NCBI GenBank assembly: GCA_025200525.1 | Contig: CM045770.1 | Coordinates: forward strand, 119,575,429-119,639,428 | Reading direction: 5' to 3' | DNA from: Camellia lanceoleosa | Lineage: Eukaryota > Streptophyta > Magnoliopsida > Ericales > Theaceae | Length of the DNA: 64,000 nt | Shown here: positions 1 through 11,988 of the stretch, in pieces | Numbering within the stretch: position 1 is the first letter of the stretch | Layout: the number at the start of each line of letters is the position of its first letter | The notes under the pieces: generated by a model | The model's database searches: none | What the model saw: only the letters and a program-made list of their open reading frames with translations | Told to the model about the DNA's origin: nothing | Position numbers and translations under genes: made by a program

Positions 1-1303
1 ATTATAGCTTAATATTTCGATCGATATAGCAATTTCATAATTATTTTCACGATGATTATAGATCTATACTTATAAGTGTTTGCAAAGTCACTTTCATGAA
101 ACTGTCAAGTTATATAATTTATTATGGTATCTGTAAGTAATCAGCATATAGCAAAATTTAATCAAAACTTTTTATTTGATGTACTTATTTTTTTTTTTGT
201 ATCATTGAGTTGCTGCAATAATGTTTGGGCATCATTTGATTTTTTTCCTTATAATTTGATTAAAATGTGTGCATGAGGTATATTATTTTTCTTGAACTTC
301 ATAACATATAGGAAAATTTCTACTTCAACTCGTCTAACTTTGCTTGAAGAGCATGTTACAATAGAACTTCTGTAGTTTTTGTTTCATCATCTTCTTGTTT
401 TTTTTTCCTTGTCCACCACTATAATTCATTGTAATAAAAATATTTTGATGAGTAAAAATTTGAGGCGATATCATATTATTATGAATTTCAAAATCAAGTT
501 TCCCTCAATAATGTAATTTTTCTGTGAGGGGAAAAAAATACAATTATTGTCGTGATGGACGTGTTTTGCAAAGTCTTGATTTGTTATTGAAAGTGTTTGT
601 TATGGACACTTATCTGTATGACATGTATGTATATATGTATTGAACAAAAGTTGATAGGAGAACAATACATAATTTCACAATTTTTGCCTAACAAATATAA
701 CTATATTACTAAATTAAAGTATCTAATGGTAATATAACATTACAGATTGATAATGTATGAATACAATAACATATATAAATATATATATATTTATTTATAT
801 ATGTAGACATTGACATATATAAAATATTACAAAAGTAATATGTGAAATTTTTTTGTAACAATATAATATATGTAATAATCAGAAGTTAATTATTCATGAT
901 TAAATAGTTGCTCATAATGTAGATGTTTAGTGTTATATTTTTGTGTGTATGCATTATTTTTTAATTAGATTATTAAATTCACATAAAAATTGAATAGAAT
1001 TTGTAAATAATTTGTATAAAATTAGAGATTAGTGAAGAAATTTTTTTTCTTTTTTAAAAAAGAGAAGTTTTTAGTGTTTGGTTTGGTTTGGTTTGTTTTT
1101 TCAAACTTTCGTTTTGAATTTTTTGGCTTTCATATTTTTTTTTTGGTTTTTGACACTGCTATTTTTAATAACCATTTTATTTTCTTTTTAGGTTCACCTA
1201 ATTTAATACTTTTTTATTTTTTTAATTTTACTTTTAGATTTAGATTCACTTAATCTAAATACCCTTAGAAAATAATTTGTTGTGTATTCTTTTTGGAAAA
1301 AAT

Positions 1304-1304
<1 letters not shown>

Positions 1305-1347
<43 letters not shown>
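1305..1347. repeat. (TAA)n microsatellite
   Basis: About 14 uninterrupted copies of a TAA trinucleotide, visible directly. Confidence 0.95.
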
Positions 1348-1889
1348 TCAGTACATGTTTGACTTTAAAATTTTTTTCTAATATTTTACTTTTTTATTCT
1401 ATTTAGATTATTAGATATTAAATTTTCATGTAAAAGTATAATTTAAATATAAAATATAAAAAAATTTACTATCTTTAATCACTAAAACTGAGAAAATATG
1501 AAAGCCAAAAATTGAAAAACAAATTTTAAAAATAAAACCAACAAAGTAGTTCTTATTTAGAATTTTGATAGCATACCTTACTTATTAAAATATCATGTAA
1601 AATTTTACAGTTCATAAAATATAATTTAAATAAAAAGAAAGTGTATGAAGATAACCTACGAAATTTTGAGATGCAACACAAATCTCAGTTTTAAAAAAGC
1701 ATGCGCTTTTTTCTATCTAAATTCAAACGAATGTAGACAACTTTAAGATTCAACCAAAATTATTCATAGTGATTTGATCTGTGATGGACAATTGTAAATA
1801 TTATGTATATCAGTATAGAAGCAGACATAGAAAATAAGAAAGAATAATTATTTTTTGTTCTTCAATCATTATCAATGTAAAAAATAGGA

Positions 1890-1914
1890 AGAAATATATA
1901 TATATATATATATA
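1890..1914. repeat. (TA)n microsatellite
   Basis: An alternating TA tract of about 24 bases. A second similar tract lies near 2252-2272. Confidence 0.9.
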
Positions 1915-2356
1915 AAGAGACGGTTTGTTTATATTTATATAGGACTGTTGGAAGTAGATATATCGTTTTTGAGTGTTTAACTCAAAAAATAAAGAGATGG
2001 TTTAAATAGGACTCATCATGACTTTTAAAAAATATAATAAATTTGAGAGACTAAAATTAAAATTTTAAAAAAAAGTAAAAAAAAAGGTAGACTTTTCACA
2101 CTTTTATAATAGTAGTAAATATTTTAAAATAATTTTATATTATCATAATATTTCATGCAAAAATTATACACATTTTAAAATTTTCTAACTTTAGCAATTA
2201 ACTTTTATTTTATCATGGGCATGAACTACTCGTGTGAAGCATGATGCCCAGTATATATATATATATATATATAATAAAATAGAAAGATTTTGAAGGTGTC
2301 TTTCTAATATAATTGGTTAGAATAGCTGAGATTAGCCTATCTATGTAATTGATGGG

Positions 2357-2737
2357 TGAATTTGTTAGGATTAGTACACTTATGTGATAAAGGTGGGTCC
2401 CATAGGATGGTTTATACATGTATTTGGGTTAGGATAGTAGAGTTCTAAATCAATTAGAAAACCTAATATGTGTAGCATTTAGTTACCTAATGGTATGGAA
2501 CTAGAATTCTCATAGGTAGACTATTATAAATAGTAATGTAGACTATATGGTTTCGTTGAGAGAGATTAAGAGATCGAGGTGAGGGGAAAATAGAGATATA
2601 AGGGGTGAGAGAGAAAATATTGTGAGGACACCGGGTGAGTAAGGGCTCAACTACCCTCGAGCATGGGGTTTGGGTAATGGTGTGAGTTTTGAGTGTTTTG
2701 GCCATCTCATATATATTCTCTATTTTATTCATAGTGG

Positions 2738-2771
<34 letters not shown>

Positions 2772-2850
2772 GAATGTAAGCAATTTGGACCAAACCATTT
2801 AAATCTGTGTGATTATTTGTCTCTTTGGTATGTGCATTGATGTGCTTTCA
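2357..2850 (+). repeat. N1 5' LTR
   Basis: Direct-repeat partner of 3653-4144. It holds a TATAAATAG box at 2525-2533 and a (CT)n tract near 2739-2769. It ends in CA after a TGATGTGCTTTCA block that the other copy shares in part. Confidence 0.75.
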
Positions 2851-3652
2851 TGGAGTGGTTGACGATGGTACGAACAGAGGAAGGTGAAGTCTCACAGTAC
2901 ACAAAGAAAAGAAAAGAAAAAGAAAGGTTGAAAGGTAAAGGCTTCCACAAGAAGAAGCATGGTAGAAAAATTCACTGTGAATGTGGATCTTAAGGTTTTC
3001 AAGGGTTGTAGTTCCATAGGTACGATAAGAATTTTCTGATTCTGAACAGGTTTAAAGGGATTGAATAGATTCAAGGGTGATCAAAGGTGATTGCATGTAA
3101 TCTAGGTGATCTCGAAGCAATCTGGTTCAATCAATGATGCAAGACCAATCACTGATTGGTAGTTGGTTAGTAACTTATATAGGCTTATGGAGTATGTTGT
3201 GACAAGAGGGAAGCTACTGTCCAGCATCAAGCGAGTAGTATGAATCGTGGGTGAATAGTGGCAAGCAACAATTGCAAGGATATTTGGTGGCAACCAAGAG
3301 AAAGACACCGGGTTGTTGGATGTTCATAAAAAAAAACTTCAGGCATAGAAGTTAAGACAGTTTAGCAACAAGAAGTTTTACACCAACTAAGGATGTGGGT
3401 TTATTTCTACGAAGGTTTTGGTTTGTGGCAATAGTGACATCTCAAGGAGGTCTGGCGGATCTCATCAGCTTGAGTATGAGAATAGAGGAAGCTACGGAAG
3501 ACACGTTTGAGCACTATTGTGTGAGGTGCAAATAATGTAGGCACTTGGTTCAAGAGATGCAACATCTTCTAGGCGAAGGTGGAGTGTTATGCAAACCAGG
3601 GCATATAAGTTGGATGATGCATATAACATTTACCCCATATAGGTGGAGGGGG

Positions 3653-4144
3653 TGATTTTTAGGATTAGTCTACCCATGTGATAAAGGTGGATCTCATACA
3701 GTTATTAGGTTGGTTTATACATGTATTTGGGTTATGATATTAGAGTTTGGAATCTACTGAGAAACCTAATATGTGTAGGATTTAGTTACCTAATTATATG
3801 GAATTAGGATTCTCATGGATAGACTGTTATAAATAGTCATGTGGACTATATGGTTTCTTTGAGAGATTGAGGTGAGGGAAAAATAAAGATATAAGGGTGA
3901 GAGAAAAATACTGTGAGGGTATTAGGTACGCAAGGGCTCAACTACCCTTGAACATGGGGTTCAGGTAGTGGGCTGGGTTTGGAGTGTTTTGGCCATTTCA
4001 CATGTATTCTTTATTTTATTCATAGTGAAGCTCTCTCTCTCTCTCTCTCTCTCTCGTAGATGTAGGCAATTTGGGTTGAACCACGTAAATCTGTGTGTGA
4101 TTTTTTTTTTTTTTTGGATATGTGTGTTGATGTGCTTCTGTTCA
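3653..4144 (+). repeat. N1 3' LTR
   Basis: Partner of 2357-2850 and nearly the same length, with many substitutions and small indels. TATAAATAG at 3828-3836; (CT)n near 4030-4054. It directly follows the purine-rich tract at about 3641-3652. Confidence 0.75.
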
Positions 4145-4335
4145 CATTGGCAGGATATGAAATATATCCCAACAAAATTTACTTGGATCAAAACAAATTT
4201 TCTATCCAAAACAACTTCCTAACACTTTCCTCTCATTATTCACACCCCATATCTCTCCCTCTTGGAGAACGGATTATTGGGCTCACTCGGGAGGCCATTT
4301 TAATGATACAAATCGCTCACTTTTTAAAGTATATC

Positions 4336-4596
4336 TGTAGATATCCCATTTTTGACCAGCCTTAATACTTGGGCACTCTTTCTTGGGTACCCGATGATGA
4401 AAACAAGATGTGCTAGTTCTGTGGATCTCTTAGCAAGAAGTCTAAGGTTTGAGCCTATAAACTATCTAAACACCTGTTTTGGCCATGCTTTTTGATGAAA
4501 TGGAAACCTTTTTCAAAAATGAGTTTGGTTGTGCAGTTTTAAACATTACTAATATGTCTTAAGGCTCATTATTTCTCAAACCAAAGTATCATATAC
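4336..4596 (+). mobile_element. T1 LTR, segment 1 of 3 (LTR-A start)
   Basis: Starts with TGTAGATATCCCATTTTTGA, matching the TGTAGACACCCC starts of LTR-B (11989) and of the solo LTR at 57619. The match continues through a TTGGGCAC block and a poorly conserved stretch to about 4596, where the TATAACGATTC start of LTR-E interrupts it. LTR-A resumes at 9436 and 14674; the three pieces total about 2.98 kb. It is assigned to the 5' LTR of the Tat/Ogre-like element whose gag follows at 15.6-17.1 kb. Confidence 0.7.
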
Positions 4597-5113
4597 TATA
4601 ACGATTCTGGTTTAGACCCAACTCATTTATTGTTTTCGATCCAGGATTCCTATTCTTGAATGGTTGTTCATATCGTTATTCATTCTATTCCTTGTTGAGT
4701 TTGGCTATTGGAGTGTCATTGTTGTGTTTGGAACAGATTGGGAGTTAGTCTTTCCAAAGAGTTGCTGCCCAGAATTTGGCTTGTTCACTCGAGCGAACCT
4801 TCTTGTGCTCAAGCAGTCTTTGAGATCTTCCAGTATTTTTTGCAGGATTGCAAAAGATACTGAGAGTGTGGTGTTTTCAACTCAAGTTGTGTTTCTTGCG
4901 CTCAAGCGGTCTTGGCTTGAGCTGTCTTCCTTGTGCTCGACCGGTTGGCTTTTGTCTGCAAAACTTCTACAAGGGTGTCATTGTGTGCTTGAGCAGTAAC
5001 CTTGTTCGCTCGAGATGTGTTTTGATTGCTCGAGCGGTCTGCGCGTATATCAGTCTGTAAAAGTCACTTTTTGGATCACTTTTTCATTTCTCTCTCTCTA
5101 AACATTTCAAAGA

Positions 5114-5150
<37 letters not shown>

Positions 5151-6139
5151 AAACTCACCTTTAAACCTCAAATATACCCTTACCCTTTGATCTTGTAATG
5201 CCCGCCTTTTATTACTTGGATTTCATTACCAAACCATTACTATAGATTTAATTTCAGAGATAATATATGAAAACTCTTTATATTTGCAAGAACATAAGAA
5301 TAAAGATTCTCTCATCTGAATACAATATAAATGCAATAGGAGTTATAATTAAATAAATTGCCTGTAGGCTTATATCTTTTAAATTAAGAGAACGGGTTTA
5401 ACCTTTTTACATCAATGGCATTTCGTCCATAAATGAAAGGCCCCGTGGCCAACAGGTAAAAAGACGATCCATGACCTTGAAACACTTTTCGATGTTCACT
5501 TGAAAAAAAGATTAGCAACGTGGGATGAACATAAAGTCCAGTAGGGATCTCAACATGATCCTAAACAATAACAACATACAGATAGCTATGATCATGAATG
5601 CTTAGTCTCATACTATATAAATAATGTGACGATTTATACAGAAATATATGAATATAAGGACTTCTCTCAAAATCATTCATTTCATTCAATAACGTAAGCA
5701 ATTCACTTTTCTTCTTCTTGTTACCTTTTTCCAAAAATTCATATGACAATAATAAATTCCTAAAAACGATTTCACCATGCACATTACGTTTTCTCCCACT
5801 TTTCGGACTTACACTTGATTTGTATTTTCAAAACATGTTCACAAGTATCTGATGTCCTTCACATTATTCACAATCTCAATACAATACTTACATTCATTTC
5901 CAACACATTCATATATATTCATGTATACCTTTAGTACAAAAGGACACAACAAGCAACCAATAACTATCTACTCAACAAATCAGACAACTCGGCCTTCCAG
6001 AATCGTAACCATCATAACCCATAATATACCCAAATACACTGAGACAACAATGATAAATAAGTTCTGCTCTACTTGCCTTAAGCACGATAAGCCAAGGATA
6101 CACCTTTCCACAATGAAATGCCAATTTACCAAACACCGG

Positions 6140-6262
6140 CTGGAAGGTAATGGTACCTCTGCCAAGTTCTCCAGGCGCTAGCTGGAAGGTACTGGTACCT
6201 TTTATTCAGCGCAGTCAATTCTCCAAGCGCTAGCTGGAAGGTAATGGTACCTTTCATTCTCA
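6140..6262. repeat. Imperfect tandem repeat, three copies around GGTACC
   Basis: The block CTGGAAGGTAATGGTACC or a close variant starts at 6140, 6182 and 6234. Spacing is 42 then 52 bases, and GCGCTAG precedes the second and third copies. It lies inside LTR-F. Confidence 0.8.
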
Positions 6263-6413
6263 GTGCAGTATACGTTACCAATCATCACAACATGACAAAG
6301 TACAACTAACAAGTATAATGCATACACACAAACTATTCAACAAAGTACAACTAACACAAGTGTAATGCATACACAACTATTCAACACAACAATGTCATTC
6401 CCCACCGATGACC

Positions 6414-6608
6414 AAGGACAAAACCTCTAAATGTATGTATTGCACACACGTATTATAATAGTTCAACTCTCATGAGATTTTAAATCCAATAATAACAATA
6501 GTAAAATAACTAAGGACAAAACCTCCAAATGTATGTATTCAACACACATATTATAATAATCTAACTCTCATAAGATTTTAAATCCAACAACAACAATAGT
6601 AAAATAAA
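6414..6608. repeat. 98-bp tandem duplication in LTR-F
   Basis: A unit starting AAGGACAAAACCTC at 6414 recurs at 6512 with scattered substitutions. A second duplication of about 48 bp lies just upstream, near 6294-6388 (shared block ACAAAGTACAACTAAC). Confidence 0.8.
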
Positions 6609-9435
6609 ATATTCATAATCCAACCTAAAGTTAATTTCTGAAATTCACATAGTGTTATCATTTCATTCTTCCATTTCAAAAATCAATTCTCTTATTTTCC
6701 AAGTTAACATACTCCACCCTTTATCCCAATCTATTCTTTTCATTTCACAAAATTAAATCCATGGATATTAAAGCCACAACCCAACTCAACTTAATATAAT
6801 CAATCCAAAATAATTCCAACGTTATAGTTAATTCGCCCTTTTAGCTATTAACACATTTACACAAACCATAATAACAATTTACAAACATTATTCAACTTTA
6901 CTCCTTTTTAATTCACTAAGTCAAAACATAAATTAGGGCTTTTTCTTCTTTCAACATAAACATGCAAGATTACTCTCCAATTAACCCAAAAAACAATCAA
7001 TTTAGCGATCTCATTCCCAAATGACAAATCCTAGATCCCCTTTCATGATTTTCAAAGAAATCCATAATGGATATGATTTTTATACAATAAAATCTACCAC
7101 ATATCTATCTATAGGTGAGGTATTGAAAAGGAACAAAGAAATCCCTACCTTAACATTCGAAGCTAAAGATGAAAACCCAACTTGAAACTCCAATGAAATC
7201 GTAAAACAATCGGTAGAAGTCTTGATCTGTGCTTGCTCTTCAACCTTCTTGAAAGATTTGGGGTGAATCTTGGGTAAAAAAAAAAAGAGAAATCAAGAGT
7301 TTGAAAGGTTAGGGTTTCGGGCTTGGAGGATGGGAGGAGAAAAGATGGAGAAAAAAAACGTTTTAGGGCCAAAAAGTCACTTTATAATGTCTGTTAGCAA
7401 CGTGGTTGCTCGAGCAAAGGAAGCTTGGCTCAAGCGTACAAAAGGAGCTCTCAGAATCTCTGAAAATCGCACAGTTCGCTCAAGCGAAGAAAAACTCGCT
7501 CGAGCGAGCATGCTTCCAACATAGAAACGCAAAATTCAAACAGGCATAACTCTCTCGTTCGAACTTCGTTTAGGGTCGTTCTTGTGTCCAAATTGAAGCC
7601 CCGGAAGTATTCTTTCCAATGGTTCTAGCTTCACATCAAGATTCAAAGTATGAAGAGAGAAAATGATGAAAGAATGAAAACTACTCAATAACAATTATTC
7701 GAATTTGAAGTTTCTGATTCAATTTTACCCAACCATTATGGTAACACCTCAACCAAGGCTCAAATATCAACTAAGAAGGTTCTCAACCAAGATAATCAAA
7801 GAGTCAAATATAATTCCATTATAATAAGAAGCACAAAGTGCTACAAATCTCTTCACCATTGACCTTTGGAGAAAAATATAGAGCTCACCTAAAGCTTCAT
7901 TTTAATATGCAAAGTTCGTGTTTTCGTCGACGTTGAGTTTTGGGGCTTTTAGGCTCTTCTTCTGGAGTTGAGGTAGGGATTTTCTTAACGATGTGCATGT
8001 TGTTTAGTTTCATTATATGTTATTTTTGTTAGTTATGGGTTTTCATGACAATGGATTTGGATATATACATTATTGATATACAAATTTTGGGAAAAAGACT
8101 TGTTCTCGGTTATGGTTTGGGGATTGGTAACCTAGTGGTTGTGTTATGAGTTTTTGAAGAAAATGGGGTTTTAAAGGGTTTTCCAAAAGTTAATCAAAAA
8201 CTAGTGTTTTTGATGTTTTTATGGAAAAAGAAGAAATGGAAATGGTTGTGGGATTTTGGTTGAAATGAGGATTGGTTAAGAAATGTTTCGAATAACTGGA
8301 AAAATACCGAGTATTATTTACTTATTTGAAATGGTGGTTTTGTTGGAAACGATATGAGCGATTTTGGGGAAATTGTATATTTTCAGTTGAGATTTATAAG
8401 ACTCGTGAGGAGTGTGAATGTTGTTTTGGGAATCATGAGATTTTGTATAAATCAGTGGAATTCCGATTTGGTTATGATTTTGAAATATTATTATTGTGTT
8501 GTCTTTTAATTAGAGATAATTGTTTTTGACAACCAGTGGAGGGTTGTATTGATTGTTTTAGAAACTTCATGTGGATTAGGGAAATGGAAATATTTACAAA
8601 TCATACATCGCATTGAGCATGTCATGGATTTGTAACTGGAGATTTCACGTTTCGAAAAATGTATTGTTGTTTTGAGATGTGTGTATTGTATTATTGAAAG
8701 GATAAATAAAATGGTAAAGCTAAGAGGGAGTGTTAAAGTAGAATTAAGTTAACCTGTGTGTCCTTGGTGTAAGACCTAAGACTCGCGCGGAAAGTGCCGT
8801 GCCTTCCAGTTAATACCAGTAAAATGGCATAGTGACTTGTATAGTTACTGTTATAAACACTGGCCCTAGGGATTTATTCATTATATTTACCACTTGATTG
8901 TTTTAAAAAAATATTGTTGATTAGTTTTGGAAATCTCGCATTATATTGTTTCAAAGAGAGAAAATACATGTTTTATCATATCATTTCATGTGAATTCATC
9001 TTATGACATTGTTAAGCATCATACATATCGTTAAGTTTATTTTTATCGGGCTTTATGTTTACCCTACGAGGAAAACCATTTTCAGGTGAACTGGTGTGCC
9101 TTTGCCAAAGTAATGTCTTGGGAGAATCTTGGAGTTTGAGGTTCATATTCATTGTTTTCTTGGTTATTGTTGTAATTTAAGCCACGGGTTTCTTTGTATT
9201 GAGTTGTGACTCATTTGTTGTAATTGGGCAAGGCCCTAGAAATTTGTAGCCATTAAGGCATTAACTTGTAATGATTTAGTTTTATTCATTATTGATGCAA
9301 TTCATGTTGTAGAACTAAAAGAATGTACTGAGGTATGTATTGGAAGTGATGTTGCATAATCATATTATTGTTGTGTTCCACATGTTAGTAATATCATCAT
9401 GGAGTAGAAGGTCTATTTATTTTGGGGGCGTTACA

Positions 9436-11988
9436 TGTAGTTTCAAACAAACTAAGCGACGGACACAGTGGGAATGAATGGAAGAGGTGAAATCCTCTAA
9501 AATACCTATTTCTCATTTCAATTTGTGCTATCTTTACCTTGTTGATCCACCGATGTATTTTTTGACTAGCCAGACAACATTTCATGAAACTATATTCAAC
9601 CGGACACCAAAGGGTACGATCGGCCGAATTGTTTGGGTGTATAGTATTTTCGGGAATTTCATCTTGTTCAACACACTTTCCAAGAATATCTCTAATATTT
9701 ACACCTGAGACTCTATAAATAGAGCTCGACAGATCATTTCTAAGGGTTGAAAGTTTTGTACAAGGCTTGAGACTTCTCATCCTCTCTTTTCTTCATCTCC
9801 TATCTACCTTCTCTAACTTTCAACAACCAAACGCCATTGAAGCTTAATCCTAAGCTTCTTGCTAAGGTTCTTGGACATCCTAAGACATATTTAGAGGATC
9901 TTGACGGAACCAAAAGGGAGTTTGTAAGACTAAAAGACTCATCCTCTTTAAGAGGTGAGATTATTGCCCTTCTAATCATTTTCTCCCTTATTTTCTTTAT
10001 TTCTAACTCTATTTTCATTATATAACCGTTGCAATCATGTAATAAGTCTTCATGGATGTGGTTAGGAGTAGAAATTAGCCACCCATCCATTGAGTTGATA
10101 GCTATTCTCTCTTTTCTAGCTTTCTCTAGCTAAACTCTATTTTATTGTGGATTTTTAAACCTTGTGGATGCGATTAGGAGTAGAAAGTAACCATCCATTC
10201 ACAAGTTTGATATGTGGAATAGAGTTCTTTCCTTCTTACACGTATTCTCCTCACATATCCCATCATCTAAGCATATTAGTCCATGTGTCTCTACCCATGC
10301 TCAATGTTAATGAGTGATAGGTGTTGTTTCATGGGATTACTTGGATAATTCTTGGGATTTGATGTTAAAAAGATTGTATTATTTCCTTTTATGGATTATT
10401 TTGGAAGTAAAATAAGAAATTTTATGTTAAGAGCATTGATGTCTCTCTTCTCAATTATTTGTAAACATGGAAAGGGGTGGAAAGACCCTTGTTCCATGAA
10501 CAGAAGAAGAATTTCCAATGACTTTTGATGAATCATTTGTTTTCAAATCAAAGCTTCCACTAAGAAATAATGTGCATTAATCCACTATTTCCAATTAATA
10601 TTATAGATTTGAGTATTAACCTACCCTTATTCACAAAGAGATAATGTAGGTTCCCATCTATTTCTTAGGCTTAAATTTGTTCTTACTTCAATCCCCTTAA
10701 TTTGTTCATTTGTTACGAAATATCTATTGTGTGTATATATATATCTATTTGTGCTATTGTCAAGGGTTGAAGCCCATTTACCTCATTCATAAATGGCTTT
10801 TGTGAGTAGAAGGGTAAAAGGGTTGACCACCTATTGGAAGATGTTCTTGGCTTCTATTCTGAACTTTATGCACCAACCTAAATCTTGACCGAAAGAAGAG
10901 TTCGGCCAGCTAGTTTTATATTTGAACAACCCATTCTATGTCTGGCCAGATGATCTTCCTAAGAACAAAGCAAACAGTTTATGAGGAGTGCTCTCCCAGG
11001 TGGTTCTGGAGCTATTGGTTGAATTATATTGTTTATTTATTATGATTTGTTTGATTCAACAGTAATTTGGCTGAATTCATTTATGTTGTAATAATTTCTC
11101 TAACTCTTCATCTTTTATTTTATTAGTTGTTCAGTTATTATAATAATCTCTCTCTCTCTCCCCTTCCTTCTTATTCAAACTATTGTAATAATCTTCCATC
11201 CCTACATCTTTCTAACCCTTTTATTTATGTGTTTTCTGTATAGCATCATGTCTTATTTATCACGCCCAAGTATTGCATCCATTTTTCATGCATTTGGGTC
11301 CGGCTCGTTTGCATTTGTGGAGTTTATCATTTATGGGTTGATATATGCGCTACCCCATGTCTTAAGATGATATCCATGCCATATCTTAGTACCCGAAACT
11401 ATAGATGCATGTCATGTATGTATTGCATTAGTTACTTGTATATAGGATCATGCATATACTCTAACCTATTCTTTTGTCTCACCCTAGAGTACTAGGTGAG
11501 CACTTCTTTACTTTAGCATATTGTATGTGCATCTTACTTGTCATATTTATTGCTATACCATGAGGCTAAATGCTTAATTGAAATATATGTGTGAATGTCA
11601 GTAGATGGAGGTTGTGTTGCATGTGTTTGGAATGTAATTGATTCTTATGCTTCTAAGTTTGTGCAAAAAAGCTTTTAAAAATTGCATGAAATCAAAGCAT
11701 AACCAAAATTAGTGGCATAATCTATACTTGACTGCCTTAGATAGTAACAATAACATTAATAATCAAATAGAATATAAGCATATATCGATTATAAAAACCA
11801 TATCATGACATAGTAAAAGCCGATCTTTTGATCAAGTGAGCAGGGGTGATCAATTTATGACCTTCACTCCTCATACCTAAGTTTCCGAGCTGAGACACTT
11901 TGGTTATGATGGAAAGTAGCCTTTGGCACGAGTCACGGGCTTCCTAATTTTCCTAAAAGATTAGATAGCGACTCTGAGATCTAGTGCC
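9436..11988 (+). mobile_element. T1 LTR, segment 2 of 3
   Basis: Homologous to LTR-B. The block around 9440-9500 (cacagtgggaatgaatggaa) aligns with 12225-12290, and 11400-11985 aligns with 13900-14510 and with 60700-61280 of the third relative. A TATAAATAG box at 9714-9722 marks the probable promoter of the LTR. It ends abruptly at 11988 where LTR-B begins with TGTAGACACCCC. Open frames here, such as 9397-9780 on the minus strand, have no recognisable domains and are taken as chance. Confidence 0.7.
9714..9722 (+). promoter_or_regulatory. TATA box of T1 LTR
   Basis: TATAAATAG in an otherwise mixed sequence. Its place in the first third of the LTR fits a U3/R promoter. Inferred from the motif only. 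Confidence 0.5.

Larger units (their letters stand above)
1..2356. other. AT-rich intergenic DNA, no gene
   Basis: No recognisable coding region on either strand. The open frames here are short and low in complexity, for example a run rich in F and K at 1032-1253. The stretch holds simple repeats (TAA near 1305-1347, TA near 1890-1914 and 2252-2272) and long A/T runs. I see no terminal repeats or target-site duplications that would mark a transposon. Confidence 0.6.
2357..4144 (+). mobile_element. N1: small non-autonomous LTR retrotransposon
   Basis: Two direct repeats of about 490 bp (2357-2850 and 3653-4144) flank an internal region of about 800 bp. Both repeats begin TGA, contain a TATAAATAG box and carry a (CT)n tract at the same place. 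Just before the second repeat is a purine-rich stretch, AGGTGGAGGGGG, as expected of a polypurine tract. The internal region has no recognisable gag or pol, only short broken frames, so the element would need enzymes from elsewhere. I found no clear primer-binding site or target-site duplication, so the outer edges are uncertain by a few bases. Its size lies between TRIM and LARD elements. Confidence 0.75.
5194..7845 (-). mobile_element. LTR-F: reverse-oriented solo LTR inside LTR-E
   Basis: On the plus strand it starts TGTAATGCCCGCC and ends GTGCTACA, flanked by GATCT and AATCT, a 4-of-5 target-site duplication. Removing it joins LTR-E sequence that aligns with 35.85-35.9 kb of the related solo LTR. 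Its minus-strand end, GGCGGGCATTACA, resembles the ends of LTR-E and the 35 kb LTR, so the element reads on the minus strand. It holds a GCTCGAGC motif cluster (7400-7515) and several local tandem duplications. No coding sequence is recognisable. Confidence 0.7.
4597..9435 (+). mobile_element. LTR-E: solo LTR of the chromovirus-like family, itself interrupted
   Basis: Begins TATAACGATTCTGG and ends GGGGGCGTTACA, like the LTRs at 35213-37274 (same orientation) and of G1 (reversed). Without the LTR-F insertion (5194-7845) it is about 2.18 kb, close to the 2.06-2.10 kb of those relatives. Flanks are TATAC on the left and TGTAG on the right, a target-site duplication matching at only 3 of 5 positions, so it looks old. 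Sequence from 9436 resumes homology with LTR-B near 12220. Short open frames inside it have no recognisable product. Confidence 0.7.

Noticed and set aside
2487..2798. Frame with an RERERERE run, and its partner at 3961-4209
   Set aside because: These are the (CT)n microsatellite of the N1 LTRs read on the minus strand.
9397..9780. 127-codon minus-strand frame
   Set aside because: It lies across the LTR-E/LTR-A joint, has no domain and no conservation in LTR-B.
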